Position numbers and translations under genes: made by a program. Positions 5,207-10,564 of a stretch of 10,564 nt of DNA are shown here, piece after piece. The DNA is taken from NCBI GenBank assembly GCA_902478715.1, contig CABSMC010000079.1:1-10564 (forward strand). Direction: 5' to 3'. Source of the stretch: an uncultured Adlercreutzia sp. (lineage in GTDB: Bacteria > Actinomycetota > Coriobacteriia > Coriobacteriales > Eggerthellaceae). The notes beneath the pieces are model-generated. The model was given only the letters and a program-made list of their open reading frames with translations. It did no database searches and was not told the origin of the DNA. Each line of letters starts with the position of its first letter. Position 1 is the first letter of the stretch.

Positions 5207-5758
5207 ATGGCTGATACCCCCCGCCTCAAGGTGAAGTACCAGACCGAGATCGTCCCCGCGCTCGTCGAGCAGCTCGGCATCAAGAACATCAACTGCGTGC
5301 CGAAGCTGGAGAAGATCGTCGTGAACATGGGCGTCGGCGCCGCTGCCGGCGATTCCAAGCTGCTTGATGCCGCCATGAACGACATGCGCATCATCACCGG
5401 CCAGCAGCCCTGCGTGACCCGCGCCAAGAAGTCCATCGCCGGCTTCCATGTGCGCGAGGGCCAGGCCATCGGCTGCAAGGTGACCCTGCGCGGCGACCGC
5501 ATGTGGGAGTTCCTCGATCGCCTGCTGGCCACCGCTCTTCCGCGCGTCCGCGACTTCCGCGGCATCTCGCCGAAGAGCTTCGACGGCCGCGGCAACTACA
5601 CCCTGGGCATCACCGAGCAGCTCATCTTCCCGGAGATCGAGTACGACAAGATCGATCGCACCCGCGGCATGGACATCACCTTCGTGACCAATGCCGGCGA
5701 CAACGATTCCGCGTTCGCTCTTCTGTCCGCCCTCGGCTTCCCGTTCAAGAGCAAGTAA
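5207..5758 (+). CDS. rplE: 50S ribosomal protein L5
   Basis: L5 binds 5S rRNA in the central protuberance and contacts P-site tRNA. The 183 residues are slightly longer than the 179 of E. coli. Family segments are PKLEKIVVNMGVGAA (32-46), ITGQQPCVTRAKKSIAGFHV (63-82), REGQAIGCKVTLRGDRMWEF, RVRDFRGISPKSFDGRGNYT (113-132) and the region ending FVTNAGDNDSAFALLSALGF. The ATG at 5207 is preceded by GGAGAAAGG (5187-5195). It is the first gene after the terminator and possible promoter. Confidence 0.97.
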   Translation: MADTPRLKVKYQTEIVPALVEQLGIKNINCVPKLEKIVVNMGVGAAAGDSKLLDAAMNDMRIITGQQPCVTRAKKSIAGFHVREGQAIGCKVTLRGDRMWEFLDRLLATALPRVRDFRGISPKSFDGRGNYTLGITEQLIFPEIEYDKIDRTRGMDITFVTNAGDNDSAFALLSALGFPFKSK

Positions 5759-5764
5759 ACCGAC

Positions 5765-5783
5765 CGGGGCGCATAGGGCCCCG
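5765..5783 (+). other. Small GC-rich hairpin in the rplE-rpsN gap
   Basis: CGGGGC (5765-5770) pairs with GCCCCG (5778-5783). An outer stem ACCGA (5759-5763) with TCGGT (5796-5800) may enclose it. No T run follows, so it is not a terminator. It may protect the mRNA or act as a spacer in the 96-base gap. Confidence 0.4.
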
Positions 5784-5854
5784 CGTCGCGCAACCTCGGT
5801 CACAAGTCCGCGATAAGGCTGCGGGCTTAAGGACATAAAGAAAGAAGGACATGC

Positions 5855-6040
5855 ATGGCTAAGAAATCGATGATCGCCAAAGCCAAGCGCGAGCCGAAGT
5901 TCTCTACGCGTCAGCACAACCGCTGCACCCGTTGCGGACGTCCCCGCGCCTACTATCGCAAGTTCGGCCTGTGCCGTATCTGCGTGCGTGAGTTGGCTAA
6001 CAAAGGCGAGCTGCCCGGCGTGACCAAGGCTTCCTGGTAG
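5855..6040 (+). CDS. rpsN: 30S ribosomal protein S14, zinc-binding short form
   Basis: S14 binds the 3' domain of 16S rRNA in the head. The 61-residue length and two CXXC pairs (C24/C27 in CTRCG, C40/C43 in CRICV) identify the zinc-containing short form (also called type Z), not the longer zinc-free S14. The ATG at 5855 gives MAKKSMIAKAKREPKF and follows AAGAAGGA (5842-5849). An ATG at 5851 is in another frame. Many actinobacteria keep a second, zinc-free S14 elsewhere for zinc starvation, which cannot be judged here. Confidence 0.96.
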   Translation: MAKKSMIAKAKREPKFSTRQHNRCTRCGRPRAYYRKFGLCRICVRELANKGELPGVTKASW

Positions 6041-6079
6041 AAGACGCGGACACGCGGGTGTGCCGACGTTAAAGGCGGA

Positions 6080-6114
6080 GGCGCTATGGGCGCCGACGAA
6101 CCGAACGCCGGTTC
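6080..6114 (+). other. Two hairpins upstream of rpsH
   Basis: GGCGC (6080-6084) pairs with GCGCC (6090-6094), and GAACCG (6098-6103) pairs with CGGTTC (6109-6114). They lie in the 100-base rpsN-rpsH gap just before the rpsH Shine-Dalgarno AAAGGAGA (6125-6132). No T run or promoter is evident. They may tune rpsH translation or mRNA processing (inference). Confidence 0.4.
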
Positions 6115-6140
6115 ATCACGGATCAAAGGAGAAAACAAAC

Positions 6141-6539
6141 ATGACAATGACCGACCCCATCGCAGACATGCTTACGCGCGTGCGTAACGCCCAGTCTGCC
6201 GGCAAGGACACCGTGTCCATGCCGACGAGCAAGAAGCTCGTCGAGATCGTGCGCATCATGGAGCAGGAAGGCTACATCCAGCGCTTCGATGTCATCGACG
6301 GCGAGCCCCGCGGCACCCTTGAGATCACCCTCAAGTACGGCCCGAAGAAGGCCAAGACCATCCGCGGCATCAAGCGCATCTCCAAGCCGGGTCTGCGCAT
6401 CTATGCCGGCAAGGACGATCTGCCCCGCGTGCTCGGCGGCCTCGGCACGGCAATTATCTCGACCAGTCGCGGCGTCATGACCGACCGCGATGCCCGCAAG
6501 CAGGGCATCGGCGGCGAGGTCATCGCCTATCTGTGGTAG
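6141..6539 (+). CDS. rpsH: 30S ribosomal protein S8
   Basis: S8 is a primary 16S rRNA-binding protein of the central domain and, in E. coli, the repressor of the spc operon. The 132-residue product starts MTMTDPIADMLTRVRNAQ. Its C-terminal signature is ISTSRGVMTDRDARKQG (106-122), then IGGEVIAYLW. The start at 6141 is chosen for AAAGGAGA (6125-6132). The frame is open back to 6060, but that extension has no family resemblance. Confidence 0.97.
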   Translation: MTMTDPIADMLTRVRNAQSAGKDTVSMPTSKKLVEIVRIMEQEGYIQRFDVIDGEPRGTLEITLKYGPKKAKTIRGIKRISKPGLRIYAGKDDLPRVLGGLGTAIISTSRGVMTDRDARKQGIGGEVIAYLW

Positions 6540-6557
6540 GAAAGGAAGGTATCTAGT

Positions 6558-7097
6558 ATGTCTCGTATCGGCAAGATGCCCATCCCCGTTCCTGCCGGCG
6601 TCGATGTGACCATCGACGGCCAGACGGTGACGGTGAAGGGCCCCAAGGGGGAGCTTACCCGCACGTTCCTGCCGTCCATGACCATCACCCGCGACGGCGA
6701 TGAGCTCATCGTCACCCGTCCCGACGACACCCGTGAGTCCAAGAGCGCCCACGGCCTGACCCGCACCCTTCTCGCCAACATGGTGGAGGGCGTGTCGAAC
6801 GGCTTCTCCAAGAAGCTGCAGCTCGTCGGCGTCGGCTATCGTGCCGCACTCAAGGGCAAGGATCTCGAGATGCAGCTCGGCTACTCCCACCCCGTGCTGG
6901 TGGAGGCTCCCGAGAACATCACCTTCGAGGTGCCCTCTCAGACCGAGATCGTCGTGTCCGGTCCGAGCAAGGAGCAGGTCGGCCAGGTTGCCGCGAACAT
7001 CCGCAAGTGGCGCAAGCCGGAGCCCTACAAGGGCAAGGGCATTCGCTACGAGGGCGAGCATGTCCGCCGCAAGGCTGGCAAGGCCGGCAAAGACTAA
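6558..7097 (+). CDS. rplF: 50S ribosomal protein L6
   Basis: L6 has two repeated alpha/beta domains and lies near the factor-binding site at the base of the L7/L12 stalk. The 179 residues start MSRIGKMPIPVPAGVDVTI. The second domain contains KLQLVGVGYRAALKGKDLEM (66-85) and LGYSHPV, and the C-terminal signature is KWRKPEPYKGKGIRYEGEHV. The Shine-Dalgarno is AAAGGAAGG (6541-6549), and the gap from rpsH is 18 bases. Confidence 0.97.
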   Translation: MSRIGKMPIPVPAGVDVTIDGQTVTVKGPKGELTRTFLPSMTITRDGDELIVTRPDDTRESKSAHGLTRTLLANMVEGVSNGFSKKLQLVGVGYRAALKGKDLEMQLGYSHPVLVEAPENITFEVPSQTEIVVSGPSKEQVGQVAANIRKWRKPEPYKGKGIRYEGEHVRRKAGKAGKD

Positions 7098-7133
7098 GTG
7101 CCTATTCGGTAGCTGATTGAAGGGATTAAACCT

Positions 7134-7502
7134 ATGAATAAGCAACAGGAGAAGCAGGCCCGTCTTGCCCGTCGCCATCGTCGCGTGCGCGGCAAGATCT
7201 CCGGCACTGCAGCTCGCCCGCGTCTGTGCGTGACGCGGAGCAACAGCAACATGTACGTGCAGGTCATCGATGACGTGGCCCACACCACCATCTGCGGCGT
7301 CTCTACCCTCGGGGAGGCCTTCAAGGCCACCGGCAAGTCCGGCGCGACCGTCGAGGGCGCAGCCGAGCTCGGCACCATCGTTGGCAAGTTGGCTCAGGAA
7401 AACGGCGTGACGGAAGTTGTGTTCGACCGTGGCGGCCACCTGTATCATGGGCGCGTGAAGGCTCTGGCCGAAGCTGCCCGTGAAGCAGGATTGAAATTCT
7501 AG
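7134..7502 (+). CDS. rplR: 50S ribosomal protein L18
   Basis: L18 binds 5S rRNA in the central protuberance beside L5. The 122 residues are typical. A basic N-terminal stretch (QEKQARLARRHRRVRGKISG) is followed by RPRLCVTRSNSNMYVQVIDD (28-47) and the C-terminal FDRGGHLYHGRVKALAEAAR (97-116), ending GLKF. The start ATG at 7134 follows AAGGGA (7120-7125). Confidence 0.97.
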   Translation: MNKQQEKQARLARRHRRVRGKISGTAARPRLCVTRSNSNMYVQVIDDVAHTTICGVSTLGEAFKATGKSGATVEGAAELGTIVGKLAQENGVTEVVFDRGGHLYHGRVKALAEAAREAGLKF

Positions 7503-7517
7503 AAGGGGTTTTAGCTT

Positions 7518-8048
7518 ATGGCTCGTAACAACAACCGTCAGCAGGAGAGCACGACTCCTGAGCTTCAGGAGCGCGTGGTCTTCATCAATCGCGTCGCGAA
7601 GACCGTCAAGGGCGGCCGTCGCATGCAGCTCTCGGCCCTGGTCGTCGTCGGCGACGGCAACGGCCGCGTGGGCGTGGGCATGGGCAAGTCCGCCGAGGTG
7701 CCCACCGCCATCAAGAAGGGCGTCGAGGACGCGAAGAAGAACATGTTCACCGTCCCCGTGACCGCCGAGGGCTCGGTGCCCCACGAGATCATGGGCGAGT
7801 ACGGTGCCGGCCGCGTGCTGATCAAGCCCGCTGTTCCCGGTACCGGTGTGCTCGCCGGTGGCCCGGTTCGCGCCATCATGGAGCTTGCCGGCGTTCAGAA
7901 CGTGATCACCAAGTCGCTGGGCACGGACAACGCCATGAACATCGTGAAGGCTGCCGCCGAGGGTCTCAAGAACATGGAGAGCCCCGTCCAGGTCGCCGAG
8001 CGCCGCGGCATCTCCGTGGCCGAGATGTTCGGCGGGAAGGAGAACTAA
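7518..8048 (+). CDS. rpsE: 30S ribosomal protein S5
   Basis: S5 lines the mRNA entry channel with S3 and S4 and affects translational accuracy; spectinomycin resistance maps to it in other bacteria. The 176-residue protein has the N-terminal dsRNA-binding-like domain: ERVVFINRVAKTVKGGRRMQ (18-37) and VGDGNGRVGVGMGKSAEVP (44-62). The second domain carries GAGRVLIKPAVPGTGVLAGG (96-115) and NVITKSLGTDNAMNIVKA. The Shine-Dalgarno is AGAAGGGG (7501-7508). Confidence 0.97.
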   Translation: MARNNNRQQESTTPELQERVVFINRVAKTVKGGRRMQLSALVVVGDGNGRVGVGMGKSAEVPTAIKKGVEDAKKNMFTVPVTAEGSVPHEIMGEYGAGRVLIKPAVPGTGVLAGGPVRAIMELAGVQNVITKSLGTDNAMNIVKAAAEGLKNMESPVQVAERRGISVAEMFGGKEN

Positions 8049-8239
8049 TGGCTGAGACGAACAAGACGCTGCGCCTCACCCAGGTGAAGAGCGCCATCGG
8101 CCGCAAGCCGAACCAGGGTCGCACCCTGCGCGCGCTGGGCCTGCACGGCATCGGCAGCACCACCGAGCAGGTGGACAACGAGAGCGTCCGTGGCATGATT
8201 TTCACGGTTAAGCATCTCATCACCGTCGAGGAAATTTAA
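8048..8239 (+). CDS. rpmD: 50S ribosomal protein L30
   Basis: L30 is a small large-subunit protein. The 63 residues contain the family pattern LRLTQVKSAIGRKPNQGRTL (7-26), RALGL and the central VRGMIFTVKHLITVEE. The ATG shares one base with the rpsE stop (TAATG), so translation is coupled to rpsE. A 151-base structured gap follows before rplO. Confidence 0.96.
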   Translation: MAETNKTLRLTQVKSAIGRKPNQGRTLRALGLHGIGSTTEQVDNESVRGMIFTVKHLITVEEI

Positions 8240-8264
8240 GCCTCGTCACACTTTTGATGGACTC

Positions 8265-8366
8265 CGGCGTGTTCCCAGAGGGGAGCACGCCGTTGCCATG
8301 ATAGATGGAAGTTTGCTAGCGGCGAGCTGCTAGCACTGACTGAGGGAAGAGAAAATCCCCGGTCAG
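8265..8366 (+). promoter_or_regulatory. Three consecutive hairpins in the rpmD-rplO gap
   Basis: First hairpin: CGGCGTGTTCCC (8265-8276) pairs with GGGAGCACGCCG (8281-8292), 12 pairs with one wobble and the loop AGAG. Second: TGCTAGC (8314-8320) pairs with GCTAGCA (8329-8335). Third: CTGAC plus GGGA (8336-8347) pairs with TCCC plus GTCAG (8356-8366), with a small internal mismatch. None is followed by a good T run, so plain termination is unlikely. A leader-type translational control or an mRNA processing site for rplO-secY is possible. No strong promoter boxes were noticed. Confidence 0.55.
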
Positions 8367-8390
8367 AGAGCGAAAAGGAGATTTACTTAC

Positions 8391-8840
8391 ATGGAACTCA
8401 AGGATCTGCGCCCGGCCGAGGGCTCGACGAAGAACCGCAAGCGCGTGGGCCGCGGCCCCGCTTCCGGCACCGGTAAGACCGCCGGTCGCGGCATGAACGG
8501 CCAGAAGTCCCGCGCCGGTGGCGGCAAGGGTGCCGGCTTCGAGGGCGGCCAGACGCCGCTCGCCCGTCGTCTGCCGAAGCTGCCCGGCTTCCGCAACTTC
8601 AACCGCGTGGAGTACCTGCCCGTGAACGTCAGCCGTCTCGATGCCAAGTTCGAGGCCGGCGACGTGGTGGATGGCGAGTCCCTGAAGGCCAAGGGCATCA
8701 TCAAGCATGCCGACGCGCTGGTGAAGGTGCTCGGCGACGGCGAGATCACCAAGGCTCTCACTGTCCGCGTCGATAAGGTGTCCGCTTCCGCCAAGGCGAA
8801 GATCGAGGCGGCCGGAGGAAAGGTCGAAGAGCCTTGCTAA
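8391..8840 (+). CDS. rplO: 50S ribosomal protein L15
   Basis: L15 is a late-assembly protein of the large subunit that threads a glycine-rich basic N-terminal extension into 23S rRNA. The 149 residues begin MELKDLRPAEGSTKNRKRVG, followed by the Gly/Arg-rich region RGPASGTGKTAGRGMNGQKS (21-40), RRLPKLPGFRNFNRVEY (59-75) and the globular C-terminal domain. AAAAGGAG (8373-8380) is the Shine-Dalgarno. The last 7 nt overlap the start of secY. Confidence 0.97.
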   Translation: MELKDLRPAEGSTKNRKRVGRGPASGTGKTAGRGMNGQKSRAGGGKGAGFEGGQTPLARRLPKLPGFRNFNRVEYLPVNVSRLDAKFEAGDVVDGESLKAKGIIKHADALVKVLGDGEITKALTVRVDKVSASAKAKIEAAGGKVEEPC

Positions 8841-10114
8841 GCTCAATCATTGACGCATTCAAGGTTCCGGAGCTGCGCAAGAAGATCCTCTTCACCTTGG
8901 CTATTCTTGCGCTGTACCGCTTCGGTGCCTACGTGCCGGTGCCGGGCATTCCCTTCCATGAGTTTGCCACGGCCTTCCAGGACACGGGCGTGGCTATGAC
9001 CATGCTCGACCTGTTCACCGGTGGCGCGCTGTCGAACTTCTCGGTGTTCTCGCTCGGCATCATGCCCTACATCACCGCATCCATCATCATGCAGCTGATG
9101 CAGGGCGTTATCCCCGCCGTGGGCCGCTGGGCTCGCGAGGGGGATACGGGCCGTCGCAAGATCACCCAGGTGACCCGCTACCTGACGCTGGGTCTCGGCC
9201 TCATCAACGCGGTGGGCTACCTGCTGCTGTTCAAGTCGCCGGCCTACGGTGTGCAGTTCTCCACGGAGGTGCCCGAGGCGCTCACGAACATCATCATCGT
9301 GTTCACCTTGGTCGCCGGTACCGCCTTCATCATGTGGATGGGCGAGCTTATCACCCAGCGCGGCATCGGCAACGGCATGTCGCTCATCATCTTCGTGAGC
9401 ATCGTGTCCCGCGTGCCGTCGGCCATCTTCTCGTCGGCTACCCTGACGAACGATCTGGGCACGGGCATCGCGCTCACCATCGTGATTTTGGCCGTGGTGC
9501 TCGTCTGCATCCCGCTGATCATCTTCGTGGAGCGCGCCCAGCGCCGCATTCCGGTCAACTACGCCAAGCGCGTCCAGGGCCGCAAGATGATGGGTGGCCA
9601 GTCCACCTACATTCCGCTGAAGGTGAACGCGGCCGGCGTTATCCCGATCATCTTCGCGAGCTGCATCATCTACTTCCCGGCGCAGCTGGCGGCGATCTTC
9701 AACGTCGATTGGTTGACCACCTTCGCGAACTGGTGCTCCACCGGCTGGCTGAACTGGCTGCTCACCGTTGCCCTCATCGTGTTCTTCGCGTACTTCTACA
9801 CCTCCATGGTGTTCAATCCGGAGGAGACGGCGGACAACATCCGCAAGCAGGGCGGCTTCATTCCTGGCGTGCGTCCGGGCACGGCCACGGTGCAGTACAT
9901 CAAGAACGTGATCAACCGCGTGACGCTGCCCGGCGGCATCTTCATCGCGCTGATCGCGGTTGTGCCCACCATCATCTTCTACTTCACCAACAACCAGCTC
10001 ATCCAGGCTTTCGGCGGTACGTCCATCCTCATCATGATCGGCGTGGCGCTTGATACCATGAGCAAGGTGGAGAGCCAACTGAAGATGTACAACTACGAAG
10101 GCTTCTTTAAGTAA
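8834..10114 (+). CDS. secY: Preprotein translocase channel subunit SecY
   Basis: SecY forms the membrane channel of the Sec translocon with SecE and SecG. The 426-residue protein has the expected ten-helix pattern: TM1 about 18-37, TM2 about 69-90 containing GIMPYITASIIMQL, further hydrophobic segments near 115-133, 151-170, 181-199, 211-231, 266-287, 307-326, 366-384 and 390-408. Cytoplasmic loop landmarks are ERAQRRIPVNYAKR (233-246) and GGFIPGVRPGTATVQY (340-355); GIGNGMSLIIF is at 177-187. The start is TTG at 8834, which gives MLSSIIDAFKVPELRKKILF in line with other SecY proteins, and GGAGGAAAGG (8814-8823) precedes it. The overlap with rplO suggests coupled translation. Confidence 0.97.
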   Translation: MLSSIIDAFKVPELRKKILFTLAILALYRFGAYVPVPGIPFHEFATAFQDTGVAMTMLDLFTGGALSNFSVFSLGIMPYITASIIMQLMQGVIPAVGRWAREGDTGRRKITQVTRYLTLGLGLINAVGYLLLFKSPAYGVQFSTEVPEALTNIIIVFTLVAGTAFIMWMGELITQRGIGNGMSLIIFVSIVSRVPSAIFSSATLTNDLGTGIALTIVILAVVLVCIPLIIFVERAQRRIPVNYAKRVQGRKMMGGQSTYIPLKVNAAGVIPIIFASCIIYFPAQLAAIFNVDWLTTFANWCSTGWLNWLLTVALIVFFAYFYTSMVFNPEETADNIRKQGGFIPGVRPGTATVQYIKNVINRVTLPGGIFIALIAVVPTIIFYFTNNQLIQAFGGTSILIMIGVALDTMSKVESQLKMYNYEGFFK

Positions 10115-10116
10115 GG

Positions 10117-10131
10117 CGGACGCGCAGTCCG
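10117..10131 (+). other. Small hairpin in the secY-adk gap
   Basis: CGGAC (10117-10121) pairs perfectly with GTCCG (10127-10131) around GCGCA, in a 37-base gap that also holds the adk Shine-Dalgarno AGGAAAGGA (10135-10143). There is no T run, so secY and adk are most likely cotranscribed. Confidence 0.35.
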
Positions 10132-10151
10132 AATAGGAAAGGATGTTTGCT

Positions 10152-10564
10152 ATGAACATCGTGCTTTTGGGGGCGCCGGGTGCCGGCAAGGGTACTCAGG
10201 CCGCCAAGCTGGTGGAGGAGTTCTCCACGCCCCATATCTCCACGGGTGACATGCTGCGCGCCGCCGTGGCCGCCGGCACCGAGCTGGGCCAGAAGGCCAA
10301 GTCCTACATGGACGCCGGCGACTTGGTGCCCGACGACGTCATCATCGGTCTGGTGACCGAGCGCCTGCAGGACGACGACACCGCTGCCGGCTTCATCCTG
10401 GACGGCTTCCCGCGCACCTCGGCTCAGGCCGTGGCGCTGGACGCGGAGCTCTCCAAGCTGGGCCGTCCGCTGGACGCCGCCCTGCTCATCGATGTGGATC
10501 CCGAGGTCATCGTGGCCCGTCTCACCTCTCGTCGCATGTGCCGCGACTGCGGCTACATCGGCAG
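10152..10564 (+). CDS. adk: Adenylate kinase (5' part, cut by window end)
   Basis: Adenylate kinase converts ATP plus AMP to two ADP in the cytoplasm. The first 137 codons are present. The P-loop GAPGAGKGTQ (7-16), the AMP-binding segment STGDMLRAAVAAGTELG and the FILDGFPRT motif are intact. The LID domain starts with CXXC in RRMCRDCG (127-134), which points to the zinc-binding LID type seen in many Gram-positive bacteria; the second metal-binding pair lies beyond the window. The start ATG at 10152 is preceded by AGGAAAGGA (10135-10143). Its place directly after secY is standard for spc operons. Confidence 0.97.
   Translation, partial: MNIVLLGAPGAGKGTQAAKLVEEFSTPHISTGDMLRAAVAAGTELGQKAKSYMDAGDLVPDDVIIGLVTERLQDDDTAAGFILDGFPRTSAQAVALDAELSKLGRPLDAALLIDVDPEVIVARLTSRRMCRDCGYIG

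Noticed and set aside
6123..7784. 553-codon minus-strand open frame
   Set aside because: It spans rpsH, rplF, rplR and rpsE in antisense; a codon-bias shadow with no recognisable domain.
8265..8292. Terminator after rpmD
   Set aside because: The stem is strong, but only TT follows it, so no intrinsic terminator was called.
8843..10189. 448-codon minus-strand open frame antisense to secY
   Set aside because: The peptide is rich in His, Asp and Arg as expected from the complement of membrane-protein codons; SecY on the + strand is certain.

Overview
The window is a GC-rich bacterial ribosomal protein locus, read entirely on the + strand. It begins with about 1.1 kb without a convincing gene and continues with the distal S10 operon and the spc operon in canonical order: rplB, rpsS, rplV, rpsC, rplP, rpmC, rpsQ, rplN, rplX, rplE, rpsN, rpsH, rplF, rplR, rpsE, rpmD, rplO, secY and the 5' part of adk. 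The sequences (zinc-type short S14, L24 with a C-terminal zinc ribbon, zinc-type adenylate kinase LID, GC-rich codon use) suggest an actinobacterium. My impression from memory is class Coriobacteriia, Eggerthellaceae-like. That is inference, not a database result.

Region 1-878 is unusual for this place. In most bacteria rplW sits directly upstream of rplB, but no rplW is visible here. Instead there is a heptamer tandem repeat (44-85), a 217-bp imperfect palindrome with 25-bp outer arms (78-294), and a two-sided array of a degenerate GGTACCAAAC motif: four copies in one orientation (420-532), then six in the other (582-811). Many of the spacings are close to 31 or 42 bp, roughly three or four DNA turns. 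A well-formed sigma-70-type promoter follows (TTGAGG, 17 bp, TATAAT at 879-907). It leads into a ~230-nt leader with a long hairpin (1023-1063) and a mutually exclusive alternative pairing, just before rplB. The simplest reading is that rplB and the genes after it have their own promoter and possibly a regulated leader.

Region 1147-5015 holds rplB to rplX, tightly packed with short gaps, stop/start overlaps and clear Shine-Dalgarno sequences. A textbook intrinsic terminator (5042-5078) follows rplX. Directly after it come a plausible promoter (5081-5109) and two hairpins in front of rplE, so the spc operon may be split or attenuated there. Region 5207-10564 holds rplE to adk. It has structured gaps before rpsN, rpsH and, most notably, rplO (three consecutive hairpins), and a 7-nt rplO/secY overlap with a TTG start for secY.

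The genes make subunits of both ribosomal halves, the SecY translocon channel that serves ribosomes making membrane proteins, and adenylate kinase. I see no new protein system. The novelty, if any, is in the non-coding DNA: the repeat/palindrome block in front of rplB and the operon-internal regulatory signals.
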